DNA of 64,000 bases from Acheta domesticus. Lineage: Eukaryota; Arthropoda; Insecta; Orthoptera; Gryllidae. Both the position numbers and the translations under genes were made by a program. The stretch covers positions 68,686,550 to 68,750,549 of the forward strand of contig JAHLJT010009419.1 in assembly GCA_031308135.1 (NCBI GenBank). The letters run 5' to 3'. The notes below the pieces were generated by a model that worked only from the letters and a program-made list of their open reading frames with translations, was not told the origin of the DNA and made no database searches. Positions within the stretch are counted from its first letter, which is position 1. Each line of letters opens with the position of its first letter. Positions 23,616-37,284 of the stretch are shown piece after piece.

Positions 23616-24055
23616 GTGGGGGGTGTTTGTACGCCTACTGACACGCAAACAGAAACGTCGAGCCCGCTAGGACAAATGCGTAAACTACCCACATATCATC
23701 TACAACTGGGTCACAGTGCGTCCCGAGTGCCCAGGCGTTGCAACAACGCGCACGCGCTCCGACGTCCGTGTGGGCAACCACCTCCCACCCCCCATCCCAC
23801 GAGCACCGCCACCCATCCGTCGCGCCGCGCCGCGTAGCATGCACGCCGCCGTGAAATCTGTTTATTCCAATGTTTTCCCACTCTTTTGTTTCACCGCTCG
23901 CCCGCGCCGTATTTTTCCGGCCTGTAGAGGAGCCGCCCGGGCAGCGAGGCGCCGCGCCGCACGATCGTCAGACAAAAGAAGCGCCTTTCGTTTATTTCCT
24001 GGCGGGAGGCCTCGTGTCCGCGCGTAATTCGCCGGGCAGGTGAAAGTAAGGGTAC
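23616..24055. other. Frq: GC/CpG-rich islet inside the frequenin intron
   Basis: About 430 bases, CpG-rich, with CCACC-rich and GCGCCGCGCC-like parts. It lies between AT-rich flanks. No protein match was recognised. Confidence 0.35.
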
Positions 24056-24477
24056 TGGATCCGACTGCTCCCACCCAGCTATTCCACACATGAATTTAAC
24101 TAAACCTGAATTAAAACTAAAATTGTATAACATTTGCAAATAAAAATGCACGTTATTTCAGGTCCCCAGTTGCAATTCTGTAGTAAAATCTCACAGCTTT
24201 TTATACACAATTTTTGTTCACGCTATTTAACTTAAACATCCAAAAACATGTTTCAAGTTCCGAAATGCGTATGATCTTATTATTCCACGCGTTTTAATCA
24301 TTTCTATTTTTACTTTCTCTTCTTACTACGTTTACGTAATAAAGAGTATTGTAATACTGAGGCGGATATCAACGCTTTTTCAACGGAAAAACTCGTATTG
24401 CTGGATTCTGGTGACAAAAATGGATATATCTTGTTCCTAGATGAACTAAATTACTTCAGCTAACACACTCTGAAGTC

Positions 24478-24660
24478 AGAATCCACGTTTTGTGGGTCCT
24501 GGATACCGAAAAATCGATTGACGGCCGAACGTCTGGCTGTTCGTTTGTAGTCTGCCTAAACAATTTTCTCCTAAATTAACATTCCCCATAGATCTGAACG
24601 AACTCAGCCCTGCAAGTTTGAAATGAATATTTCTTTCGAAATGGTACTTTATATGAAGCC
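24478..24660 (+). repeat. Dispersed repeat family, diverged copy 3
   Basis: Blocks GAACGTCTG, TTTTCTCCTAAATT-ACATTCCCC, GATCTG and AGTTTGAAAT occur in the same order as in the copies at 9871-10130 (reverse complement) and 27300-27440. The match is weaker than between the other two. Confidence 0.45.
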
Positions 24661-26129
24661 TTAACATTTTTCAAAATTTTCTCAAAAATGACTCCATATT
24701 TATTTCTTTAAACTTTGTCCTCATAGAGTAAAAGAATGGCGAATGTCTCATTTTCCTTGGAATCTCTAAATTTTTGAAAATTGCGTAAAGTTCAAAATAT
24801 TTTCGGTATAACTTTAGATCAATCAAAGATAAAATAACAAAAATAAATTATTTTAAAGGATATTTAACTCTCTATTACTTCTACCCTACAATGTTGTTAT
24901 GAACTCATCCGGTAGTGCATTTTACTTACTTTAATAGGTAACCAAGTAAAAACTACTAAATTTTCACAAAGGCGAAAAATATGCCGTTGATTCTCATAGA
25001 ACAGGTAAGAAAGTTTTTTTCAATTTTTTTCGATTTTCGATAATAAGTCACGCAAAATCTGTTGGAAATAAGACAGACCCACAATATCATGAGAAATTTT
25101 GGCAGCTTTCATTTTGAATGTAGTTCATAATAAATTACAGATTTCGTTACGATATCGTTTTCGAGATATACGCAAACGAAAACGTACCTTCTGAAGTGGT
25201 CCCTACCCCACGACTATTTTATTTTACCTTTAATTATAGAAACAAATTACCTGTATTTCGCAAAGCCACTATTCTAACCCTTTGGATACTTCGTTAATCC
25301 TCGTATTTTAAGAAGAATTTACCAAATTTAACAAATAAGAATTAGTTCTGGCATGTGCACTTTCTTACGGATTTTATAATTGTTATATTTTGATTTTGTT
25401 CGAAACAAAACTTGGTCTTCAACAATCTCTTGTAATTCTTTATAAAGAACAATGAAAAATTCGTCTTCAGTCTTTCACCTTCCTGTTCATCAAACTGTAT
25501 CTTCCTGTTCAGTACACTGAAAGGGCGTAATTGGACCTCGTAATAAATTTCGTGAAAATTGCCCCTTTTTTTCATTTCATGCGTTTGTGCGAAATTTCTT
25601 TCAGTGAAGCTACGGGTATAAATTACCTTCAAGAACACAACATTGTACACAAAAACATGTAACTCCATGAATATTAGTTTGGGTATGAAAAATTTATAGT
25701 ATTCGATTTACATACGGCGTAAAGGACTGTTGTTAAAGTATTCTAGAAGCAATTTCTCAATGTGTCCTCCCGAAAACTCCATTTAAGTCTGTTTCTTCAT
25801 TAAATTCTATAAATTCGCCTTTTGTTTGTGTGTGTTTTGTTTTTTCTAACAAATTGACAAACAACGCATTTTGGCATAAAATGCATTGGAAAATAAGCGT
25901 CGTACTCTAAAGATTATTTTAAGTCGACACCAACATAAACACGCGTAAAGAAACGTCAACTAGGACCTAAAAGCATTGTCAGGCAACATTTCATTCGCGG
26001 GATCGCATTATCGTTCTCCATGTTCCTGCGGTAGTGAGTCGATTCTTTTACGTGGGTGATGATAAAGGATAAGAGCCAATATTTCCACATCAGTTATTTT
26101 AAAATACGACATTGTTAATCGAATTTTCC

Positions 26130-26415
26130 CGCGTCAAACCGCGTCACCGCGCACTGTGCATGTGAGAGGAGCCTTCGACGCCGTCGCCCCGCCCCATCCC
26201 GCTCACGCCACGCGCCGAGAGCGACCGCAGCGCCGCGCGGGCGCTTTGCCCCAATCGCCTGCAAAGCGCCGGATTAACCCTCCACCAGATTGAGTGCGGG
26301 TCGCGTCTCGCGTCGAGCGGCCGTGATAACTCTTCCCTCGGCCGTGCGGAGCGCTTCTGGCGCTTGCCCTGTGATAGGCCCCGGGAATACAGTTCGATCT
26401 CGCACGCATCGCTCA
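26130..26415. other. Frq: GC/CpG-rich islet inside the frequenin intron
   Basis: CpG-rich stretch (CGCCGTCGCCCCGCCCC, GCGCCGCGCGGGCGC). Its two overlapping - strand frames are compositional. It is the third such islet in this intron. Confidence 0.35.
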
Positions 26416-26989
26416 TTGCTTCTTTTATTCATGACTAGTTGAACTAAATGAAGAACTGTAGTAGAGTTGCAACCATAAAGTACTATAGACGCACCTTATG
26501 GATAATCGAAAAGTCCAAAATATAGCATCATGTCGTTCTTATTTTCCAAAACTGATGGAATGAGAGAGGTTTCCGGAACAAAATAACAACCATTCTTTTG
26601 AATACAGAGTTCAATAGGTTTCTGAAAAAGTAGTTGAAACGTCTTTGGCTCTTTATTTCACGGCGTGAGGCATTCAGTCATCGATAGATGCGCCAATGAC
26701 CAAAAAATAAAAAATGAAATATGCATTTTCGATTTTTAGAGAAGAATTGAATGTTAGGAAAAAACCCGTAGGTATTTGAATGGTAATAGTAAAAAGTTGA
26801 AAATTGCCATAAAACAATGAGAAGCATGTAAGGATTATTAGCACATGGAATTGAAAGCTCGCGGCCGCTCACTTTGACTCATCCGGCCGCTTTGTGTCGA
26901 ATTCTTGTGCGCGGCGACAAGCAGTACAGTCATCCCTTTCTTTAGATCGCTTTTTAACAATTTGGTCATATAGCGATCACTCTATTTTT

Positions 26990-27115
26990 GTAGGAGGAAC
27001 TGTATGAATAACACGTAAGGACAACACGAACACACACATCCATGCCTGAGGCGAGATTTGAACCCGCGACCCTTCGTTTCTTTCAACCTTAGCGACCTCG
27101 GCTACTCAGACCGTC
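26990..27115 (-). mobile_element. tRNA(Leu/Ser-type)-derived SINE, partial or old copy
   Basis: On the - strand the head reads GTAGCCGAGGTCGCTAAGG (A-box) and GCGGGTTCAAATCTCG (B-box), the same layout as the SINEs at 5341 and 9293. The body towards lower coordinates is diverged and no target-site duplication could be found, so this is an older or truncated copy. Confidence 0.65.
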
Positions 27116-27299
27116 CAAGTCAATCACTGTTTTCGTAGAAACGGCGATTCCCAGCTATGAGAGATGAAACATCCTATTACGACGTAGTATGAACTTTAAC
27201 AAAAACGGTGTATTGCGTCCTGATTGAAGGGTTTAACTGGATTTGTAAATGATTTTAGGTTTTTGGTTGTCATGCACAGTGAATGAAAATGAAAATTAC

Positions 27300-27440
27300 A
27301 AATTACAGGCAAAACGTCTGTATTAAACGTCTGAACACTAGGGCTTAAACCCTTCAACCTATCTTCTCCAAAATTTATATTTTTCAAACGATCTGGCTGA
27401 TGTCGCGGCACCTTGAATTTGAAACATATTTTAGCTTGGA
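27300..27440 (+). repeat. Dispersed repeat family, copy 2
   Basis: Contains CGTCTG, GTCTGAACAC-AGGG, TCTTCTCCAAAAT, CGATCTGGCTGATGTC and CCTTGAATTTGAAAC in the same order as the reverse complement of 9871-10130. Confidence 0.6.
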
Positions 27441-29248
27441 GGGATACTTTTCTTCAAACCTATAGATATTTTCACATTAAAAAAGGCACAAATTTTTTTG
27501 ATTAAATTTTATTGTAGGATAGCGTAATAAATGCTTAAGAGAATGGTGCAGGCCTAATTTTCTTTGAAATTCCTGATTTTTCGAAAACTTCAAAAATACA
27601 TTTTTTTTCTACAACTAAAATATTGAGGATATAGATTTTCTCTTTAAGGAATCCTGTTTTTAAACGACTGAATTTTCAAGTTAGGTCATAAACTATTTTT
27701 CGAAAATATTGTCTTTTCGTGTAATTTTGTTTAAATAACAAGAACATTTTAATTTGTTTAAACAATTTTTTTCTCAAATACGGCACCAACTTGGAATTGA
27801 ACATGATTGAATATGATCAATCATTGAACACGCACTTCAAGAAGGTCATGTTCGAATTTTTCGAAAATATGAGTAGTTTTGTGTAATTTTGCTTCAAACT
27901 TAGGCAAGTTTTAAATTTTAAACAACTATTTTCTTAGAAACTGTTGTGTGTCAAACCACGTGTGTTTCAAAATAATAAAATTAGATAGATGCTCATAAAT
28001 AAGGTCCGGTCGTGTTCCTCCACAGTCTCCCGACCTTGCCACACACACAGAGTCTGGTGATGACTGCAGTGTCCGTCGAAAGCCGGCTCTCTCAATAAAT
28101 ACACTACGTTGTCGGAGATAGGCATCTTTTATTAATCCATTTAATTACGTCAACAATACCGCATCAGAGATCCCACACTAAGTGTAAAATTGGCAAGATT
28201 TTATCTACAGTGACTAAAATTATGCAATTTTCATGAGTCATATGAAGTCATATTTTGGCTTCTTTTTACCCTTTCTTCATTTTACGTTAATATTCCATTT
28301 TATGGTCTTATTTTTTTCATGAATTTTTGTATTTTTGATTCCATTTTCGCATAATTGCTTGCAGTCGTCTCATAAGAGATTTTTCATATTCTAATAATTG
28401 TAATCTAATTTCTTACAATTTTTTGTTGATTGTATATAATTGTCTATTACCTATCAATGTATGTGAATTACGAGGGTAAGCTATGTAGACTGAGGAAAAA
28501 TAGCGAAGAAACAGCATCTATAAGATTTATTTAATAACTTTAGCGAGTAGAATTGTCTTTAATGGGCGTCCAAGGAGAAGGTGTGAATTGTGACTGGGCT
28601 AGATTTTAAAAGTACGTTTTCAATATAATGGTTATTTAAACAACGAAAATATTTGAAGGTTTTGAAAATGCAACCAAAAAATTTTTAAGTCATATTTATG
28701 GTCATATTTTCATATTTTTAGGTCGTAAACGCTAGCATATTTCTAACATTTTTAGGTCATAAACATAAATTTCCAGTCACGCTGACTCCGGGCACGGAGT
28801 TCTGACCTGAAACACAGACAATAGTCGCGTTGTGCAATAAAATATTAGTTGGTTTTATTCTTTTGTTGTGTTTGTATTCATCATCTGCAGCACTAATACC
28901 CTTGTTGGTTTGGAGGCTGTTTTGGGTGGGCAACACATAAAAGGGGAAAGTTAAAATCGTACAAAAAGTGCAGTGTAACCACAAGCTCCAATTAATTACT
29001 TCTCTAAAAGGACTTTCCTCATAAAGCATTTATTTGTCCATTTAATTGCTTCCAATGTTCGTTATTTTTTATTCATGATTAACATCACGCAGATTGCGAA
29101 TCGGGAAGAAAAAGTCCCTTACATTACCACAGCCTCCTCAGTTTCTCTCCTAATCGTTGACGCCTCCCAGCTGATCTTGCCCCTAGTGTTGCCGGGTTGT
29201 GCTCTTCCAGTGTTTAATGGCGGCGTGGTGCGCGCGTGGTTGTTGCAG

Positions 29249-29548
29249 GGTCAACAGCCGACGGCGGAGGACGACAACACGCCGCAGAAGCGCGTGGATA
29301 AAATCTTCGACCAGATGGACAAGAACCACGACGACCGCCTCACGCTGGAGGAGTTCCGCGAGGGCAGCAAGGCGGACCCACGGATCGTGCAGGCGCTGTC
29401 GCTCGGGGACGGCGGCGGCGGTGGCGGCGCCGCCCCCGGCCAGGCCGCCCCCGCCGCCGCCCCCGCGTCGGCCGCAGCCCCCGGCAGCGCCGCCCCCGGC
29501 AGCGCCGCCGCTGGCCAGCCCGCCGGCGCCGCCTCTTCTCCGGGGTAG
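29249..29548 (+). CDS. Frq: Frequenin / NCS-1, terminal exon (EF-hand 4 plus Gly/Ala/Pro tail)
   Basis: This exon encodes 99 residues and a TAG stop (29546-29548). Residues 1-55 are clearly frequenin: [20 protein letters not shown], then EF-hand 4 (loop [12 protein letters not shown], with Asp1, Asn3, Asp5 and Glu12 in place), then [20 protein letters not shown]. Known family members end within a few residues of that last motif. Here the frame runs on for 44 residues made only of Gly, Ala, Pro, Ser and Gln, including tandem AAPGS units encoded by GC-rich repeats. The acceptor is TTGCAG ending at 29248, in phase with the upstream exon. The C-terminus of NCS-1 lies near the ligand-binding groove, so a tail could matter, but it may also reflect loss of the normal stop, another splice form, or assembly error. 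Identification of the gene is firm; the tail is uncertain. Confidence 0.92.
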   Translation, partial: GQQPTAEDDNTPQKRVDKIFDQMDKNHDDRLTLEEFREGSKADPRIVQALSLGDGGGGGGAAPGQAAPAAAPASAAAPGSAAPGSAAAGQPAGAASSPG

Positions 29549-30600
29549 CAGCGCCCGCACGCCCCGGGGCAGCCGTAGCCGCCGCCGCCGCAGCCGCAGC
29601 CGTAGCAGCCGCGACGGCCTGCCCCCGCCGCCCCTGCGCCCGCCCGCGCCCCCGCCCCCGCCCCCAGCCCCGCCCCCGCCCTCCCCTGCGCCCACACGGC
29701 GGGCGGCGGCGGGCGCTTCGCCCAGGCCACGCCCCCCCGCGGCCGCCTGCGAAGACTCCGCGACGCGCGCGCTACCCCAAGCCAACGGTGTTTCCTGCAG
29801 CTGGCAACGGACGCGGCTCGTCTTTGGATGCGTAGACGGTGCTCATGGCTCGAAACATCGCTATTCTCCAATTCAAGGACACTTGTCAAAACGCCGACTA
29901 TGGATGTATGGTTGAATGTTTGTTTTTTCACTGAATGAAAATTACATTGTTTATGAGATTGGCTATTGAATGGAAACTTTCATCATCTCTACGTGAAACT
30001 TTTATCTCTGATACAATAATACAGCAACAGTAGCATCAAATATATCTCAGGCATGGCAATTGTATCTACAGAAATGAATGTGTTCTTCAAAATCAACACT
30101 TAAATTCATAATCATTTTTAAGTCGTTGGAAATTTTAAGCGTCAACTCGTACGCTCCCGACATGTTACCTGTAATGGTTGTATGCTGTTACGTATCGTAA
30201 TTTTAAGCATAAATGAAAATGATAAATTGACAATGAATGTCCATGAAAGTGTTTCTGTAAAAGTTCATCCAATTCTTGGGAACTTCTGAAATACATTTAG
30301 CTTTACTGTGTGTCTGAAAACGAGTGTATGAAAATCTAGTCTAATTAGTTGAAGAGGTGACGTTGAAATACAATTTGTGATGAGAAAATGACTCAAATTA
30401 TGTTATCCACTTTGGAATTTTGATTGGTTCTTTAAGAAGAGGTAGAAAGAGAAACGATAAATTGTTGGTACGGAATAGATCAGTGGCAGTATTCTTCGAA
30501 TGCACAGGATCAAATAGTCTACCAACATTCTTTAGATGGTTGCCATGCACAAATAAAATGTTAACGATGTACTGCTTGATGAACTTGCTTCCTGATCAGT
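29549..30600 (+). other. Frq: Probable frequenin 3' UTR and downstream sequence
   Basis: The first 230 bases stay extremely GC-rich (CCGCCGCC and CCCGCCCCC runs), then the composition returns to AT-rich. A candidate AATAAA lies near 30551. The long overlapping frames on both strands here follow from GC richness and are not taken as genes. The transcript end cannot be fixed from sequence alone. Confidence 0.4.
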
Positions 30601-33600
30601 GATTCGTCTGATGTAATGATGTTGATAATACTTTCTAATGATCTAATAATTTCCAGTGGTGTTGCTCCAGACATGCCTTATGATTCCACTCTCGTAACAT
30701 TTTAAACATATTTCAACAACTGAGATAAAAGTTTCAAGTTAGAATACGATGTTTTACGTTGTCATTGCAATCCTTCGAATGAGCGCATGGCGTCAACGCC
30801 GTCTACGATCTATCGATGGACACACATACACATAATGATCTCATCTGTTCTCCAGACTCCCTGTATCCCGTTGCCAACCGTCACTCACCACTGTCTCCGC
30901 CGCCCCGCAATCCGCCCTTGTTGTTGCTGACCTTTTGTATTCGGCAGTGCCTTTTAAAGAGACCGAGATATTGTTACAGATGTATTGCGTACTGTTTTTT
31001 CATGTCTACAAACGGCCCCCTGGCTTTTTGGTCCCTTGCGCGGCAACGCGGTGGCGGTGGAGGCGGCGGTGTTGGTGCAATGCTACCTACCATGTGTGTC
31101 CTCAGCCATCTCGTCTTTGCAACAGCGTCCAGCCTCAACCCTCTAAACTCCTCTTACAGGCACTCTCGGAATTACACGAGCTGTTTCTATCTATGCTTGA
31201 AATTTCCGAAGATCAAATACGGATAATTCTATTTCCCACATCCGCTAACCTAAATGTCTTTCTTCGCTATATCTATTTGCTTCATTCCTAGATCATACAA
31301 CACATGCTTTTTCAAAATGAAGTACACGCATACAGCATTTCAATGCTGTATGCTGGTGGCGAGGTTATGAAGTAGTAAAAATACATGAATACATGAACGA
31401 CATTAAGAAGTAAAAAAATGATTTTTTAGAAATCAGAATAGTAAAACATAATAACATCAATAATAAAGATAAATAATATTAATAATAAGCAGATCTCCCT
31501 CAAACAAATGAATCCAACCCTTCCAAAGGAATCTATTCTCTTATAAAATTCATTTAAGAAGCTGTAAAATAAAAAATAAATAACGACGCTTTTAATTAAT
31601 TTTCACGTGCCTTTAATTGACGAATGCTTTTATTCAGGACATTTTAGTACATATATTTTTATATTTTATCTGTACTATTTCAGGCAAAGATTTTTCTTTT
31701 TTCGCATTTGAAATCGCAGCGTATTAAAAATTATTTTTACCGTAATTTGACTACAATAGTAAACTACAACATAAATTATATAATTCAATTATTTTACTTC
31801 TGTTTTATTTGCAAAACATAAGACAGTGAGTTTAAATTTAAGTTAAAATATTTCAAATTGAGAAATAGAAGCATCATTATGTCCGTGAATAAATGTTAAT
31901 TTTGTTTCTATTTCTTGAAAGGATCAAAATCAAATGTGTTGACAATATAAAAGTGAATTTCCTCATAATGATACATATAAAACATAACCAAACAACAGAA
32001 GATAGTCGAGAAAATAAAACAGTGAGCAAACAAGATAGATTCCACACACAAATTGTAGCTAAATACAAAATTAGTGTAATAGGTTTTTGGTTGATTTTTT
32101 TCTTTTCATTTCCTGAACCTAAAACTTTTCAGTCCTGCTACTTCTTCTGTTGAACTCTTCTTTCCTCTTTCTCTAATCTGTATTTCAACCGCGTTTTCTA
32201 TGAATCTATTGCTTTGCTTCGAAATTTGACAGCGATTCTGTCTTACACAGGTTCCAAAATTAATATCTGCCTTAAATCCGAGAGTGCTCATCCTTTTTGC
32301 CCCTGTAGTGGAGTAATAATGGGCAGAGAAGTTTCGTTTGACAATGCATCCCCAATGTCGGTACACTTCTCTAATTACAAAATATGTCCTCGGATATGAC
32401 TATGTGCATCTACATTAATTTTACTACATCTTCTGATACAACAGTTTCACTTTCTGAATGTTTATATAAACCGTTTAATGAGCAACATCATTTCTTTCAG
32501 ATAAATATTTCCTTGAAAATTTTATTTCTGTGGAATCTAACACTATATATTACGAGCAGAGCCTTAGTTCTCTTGCCCTCTGTATTCAGTTGGGTACGTA
32601 TTCCTCTCGGTAAAATTCCGTTGACATCAGATCTCAAAAATTATTTTATTAGATATTACAGGCCGTGTTATACTTATTTTTGATAGACAATTAATAAAAA
32701 CGTGATCAAAAATAAGGAGAATAACCAATGCTTAGTAATGGGATTCCGCATTTCCATTCAACATTTCTCTTGCCCATTATTTTATTCTTATTCAGGAAAC
32801 GGGCATTTGTAAGAATCAAGTAAATACTAAGTAGGTGCACAAAAACAAAAATCTTCAATTTTGAAGAAGTGCGCGGTCTCGGAGGGCTTTCCATTGCTGA
32901 AAGTACCTTTCTGAATGATTCTCCTGTGCAAACTGTCCTTTCATCGCACAGCTGTGTACATTTGCAAACCCTCCCCACTGATCCCGATTCCCAAGGCGCC
33001 GCTATCACTCATCGCTGCGCAGCGAGTTACCTGTGACGGACAATTCTTGAACTCCAGACAAAAAAAAGTGTGCTTCATAACGTTTTGTGTTTCTATGATA
33101 TTAATAAATAATCATATGATAAAGATCATTGACGATATTGCTAGATGAGTTGTTGTTCATATATAAGTGTGAGCGGCGTGGGCATTTTGGGTTGAAAAGC
33201 GAAGAAGAGGAGCCACGACGACTTCGTCAGCAAGGAAATCCTACAAGATCGATTTTTGGCCGCGTGGCGGAAGCCGCCCAGAACCCGTGTACACTGAGGT
33301 GTCCCCAACGGCGACTGCAGACACAAAATGGCGACCCTTTCACGCGGCGCCAGCACGTTATAATTGCTTCGTTTGATTCGTTAGATTTGTTCTCACGGAG
33401 ATGGAGAAGATGGTGGTTGTGGTGTTTGGCGGAGGTGATAGTATTGTTATGTAGTGTGTAGGTACATGATTCAGCTTCTCTCAGTGCAAAATGTCCGTCC
33501 CACGCCTGCCCCGATGCACCCGTCACGCCGCTTTGGTAGCTGTAGTTACGAAAAGCTATGTAGTGCGCGAAGGGGATTTTCAGGCCCCTGGACAAGACTG

Positions 33601-36260
33601 GGAAGAAGAGGAAGAGCGCTCTGCAAATACCTCCCTCGAATGCTTTCCCCAGCCTTGTCTCATGCTACTCCCTGCCCTTGTGTATGCACATACGCCCACC
33701 TTCCGTGTGTTCCAACTGTCGAAATGATGTTCAGAACTCTGAATTTGAACCTTAGATCGAAAGTAAACATTCAACACAAATTTCACTTTAATAATACTTC
33801 AATGCTTGATTTTAAATGCACATCATTTATATTCTGGTACATTAAATGGTGAAAATTAAGAAAACCTGAAAATCATTGTCAGTTTTTCACATGGCGGAGG
33901 GCGTTTTATTCTGTTTTTTTCTTGCCAACTTTAGACAACAATAAGAACATCCAAGCGGCCTACGTATGTGACTTATTGTTTGTTTTCCGTTAATAATTCT
34001 GTGATAATTCTTATAAGATGCAATAATGGAAGTGTTTAATTACCGTTCAGAATGTTTTCCTGGATGTTTATTTTGACTTGTTTGTTACAAACGTTTGGCA
34101 TTCTTAATAGTGTGTGGATGTGCGCGGAAAAATACGTGTGAACGACAAGCAGGTATGAAACTACTTTCTGCTGGCGGGGTGAAAGTTTTAGAACATTTTA
34201 TGCCCTTGTCACCGAACATAATTTAAAGTGACGAGTTCAAATGCTTAGGAAGTGAACAATATTCAAACTCTTGTGATGGACAAACGGATGATGTAGAGAC
34301 GTACGAACCCAGTCTCTCTTTGCATGAACATGATCTGAGTATCTCGATGGTAATTTCCAAAGTTGGACCGATCTACTCTTGAAATTGAATGTACATGGTC
34401 TGTTAATTGCAAGAGGTATTCAGTATTCTCTTCTGCATTGCCTGCTTTTCTTATGCTAGTTCGTTGTTGAAAAATTTTGATAGTTGACTTTCAACTCTTC
34501 CTAATGCAGAAGAGAGACACTTCATTACATTTGTGAATTGTTCTTAAGAATAACGACCTATATTTTAATCCTCTCAAGCTATACCAACTCGCTGTATATT
34601 TCAAACATTGTGATTCCCAGCCGTTCATCCTGCTTAACCTGTTGTGACGTGTTGAAGTAATACTGATGCGTTGACAAGACATACTGCCGGTGTCGATGTT
34701 CAAACAGAATAAAGTACAATAAAATTGATCACTGTTGATCTCGTTACCGAAATACCATACTCAAAATTTAGTTAGTTTGCTACTGACATGGAGCATGTAG
34801 CTACCCACACAGAGATCAGAGCAGAGGTTCCACACGGTGCATATTTTTGAAAATCGGTGTGAATATTGAAATGTGATAAGTTTGTTACCATTAAAATGAT
34901 CGAAGCCCAAAATTGAATCAATGTTATGGAAATATTTTTATTGAAGTGATGTTAATCGTTTCCTTTTCGTATGTTAGTTGTTGCTACCAGAATTACTATA
35001 AATAGGTATTTAAAACAACGTACCTCCACTCGTTCTAGATTTCTGAAAGTTTCATAAGATCTAGGCCGCAGAAATATGGCTTCTCCTAGTCAAGAGAAAG
35101 AAATGAGTCATATACACAGTTTATAGTATATCATGTTACTCAAATCGCCGATGCTAACGTTCTGAGTGCGGCGTCTGTTGTAGCGAGAGCAGCTGTAGTT
35201 ATTCGCGGTTCCAAGAGGAACGGTGCAAATGCGACCATCACACTCTAGCGGAAGCACAAAATACTACTCCTTGTCTGTTGCTTCATTAGTGCAGTTTCTC
35301 CCTGTACTTCCGTATCGCCCCTCTGAGTTTGGAATTATTCTAAGGAATGACAAATGCAGATCGCCTCAATCACAATTAGCATGATTTGAGAGAGAAAGAG
35401 CAAAGCTTCTAGAGAGAAGAAAATTTGCCAAAGACAAATTTTTTCTAGTCATTAAAAAGCATGTACTCAAACTAAAGACCATTTAGATAGTCATCATTAA
35501 CAATTATTGTTAATAACTATACCATAAAATAATTAATATACTATTAATTTGTAATTGTCATTCTGTGTGAGCTATCAGGTATAATAATTAAACTGTTGAT
35601 ACCAACGATGTTATAAGGAGTTTTCCAGTAACGAATTTGTTTTGCATTCCCACTCCAAAGACGATTTACACGGTTACATTTTTTCAGCATGAGGTGGAGA
35701 AAGTTAATTTTTTTCAAAATTTTTATCATAAGAATAGAAAACGCTAGTAGTTTCATGGAAATATTAAAAAAAGTCATTTTTCTTAGACAATTTTGCAATT
35801 CGAATTTGCCCAGTCAACTGGTTCACACCTGCTAATTTTACTAGTTTATGATGTAAGTAACAAGTCCTTTAGTTAAGATTTTGAACGATTGGACATTGTC
35901 TTAATAAAAATGGCCCAATGGTACTCCGTTACATCCAACTTTGGGGTTACAAGCAACTTTTTATTTGAAATGTCATTGTGCCAGGATGTTTGATTTGCGT
36001 TCTGGCTACCTGTTGAAGGCCTTTGAAGAGAATTTTCACTCTCTCAAGGGGCGATGCCCATTCCTCCCATAACGCTCCAATCTCCCTCACCCCTCTCGTA
36101 ACAGCCACATTGCGGTGACTGCTATTCGTACACCGAACACGTAGGAATGTCATGTATGTTGACTCAGCGACAACTTGTGTTAATGGTCTTATTTGTAGAT
36201 AATTGTTTATAAAATATATGTTTTTTGTGTTTAGAAATGTAATTTAAAATGTATTTTTTA
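30601..36260. other. Non-coding stretch, no gene recognised
   Basis: AT-rich with modest GC patches at 30880-31130 and 33170-33700. The open frames are up to 136 codons but resemble nothing known and often overlap on opposite strands. Confidence 0.4.
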
Positions 36261-36600
36261 CAATTTTCAATTTATGCGAAGGCTCTTGTGGTTTAATGAT
36301 TCCTCACCCATTGACTCACAATTCGCCGATTCACCGGCACAAGAACCGACTCACAGACAGGACGCAGCGCACTGTCAGGGAAGCTTCATCACAGCTTCGC
36401 ATCTTACGCAAACAGCTAAATTGTTCCTCGAGTGAGTCAGTTCCCGTGTTGTGAATCGGTTCTCTGGGACCACCGACCTGTTCCAGGTCCGGTGGCCCTG
36501 CTAGCTGATAACTTGGTGTTGGTTCTGTGACATCTAATCCTGTTTGTTCTCGTTGTCCTTCTAGGCTTTGTCGGCTCATGTTTCTATTGTAATCATTGTA
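36261..36600 (-). other. Small unassigned open frame region
   Basis: An 82-codon frame on the - strand (36331-36579) starts MSRQSLEGQREQTGL and sits in a balanced-composition patch. The + strand has two related words around GAATCGGTT / GAACCGACT in opposite orientation. I do not recognise the protein; it could be repeat-derived. Confidence 0.2.
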
Positions 36601-37281
<681 letters not shown>

Positions 37282-37284
37282 AGA

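Larger units (their letters stand above)
18921..29248 (+). other. Frq: Frequenin intron, about 10.3 kb
   Basis: Bounded by GTGAGT at 18921 and TTGCAG ending at 29248, both in phase 0, so the two exons join cleanly after ...YQMV. It is AT-rich with three GC-rich islets and several old repeats, listed separately. No further EF-hand exon was recognised inside. Confidence 0.85.

Noticed and set aside
29183..29931. Long Arg/Gly/Pro-rich open frames on both strands over the last frequenin exon
   Set aside because: They follow from extreme GC content over the frequenin exon and its 3' side. Only the frame joined by splice sites and carrying EF-hand 4 has homology.
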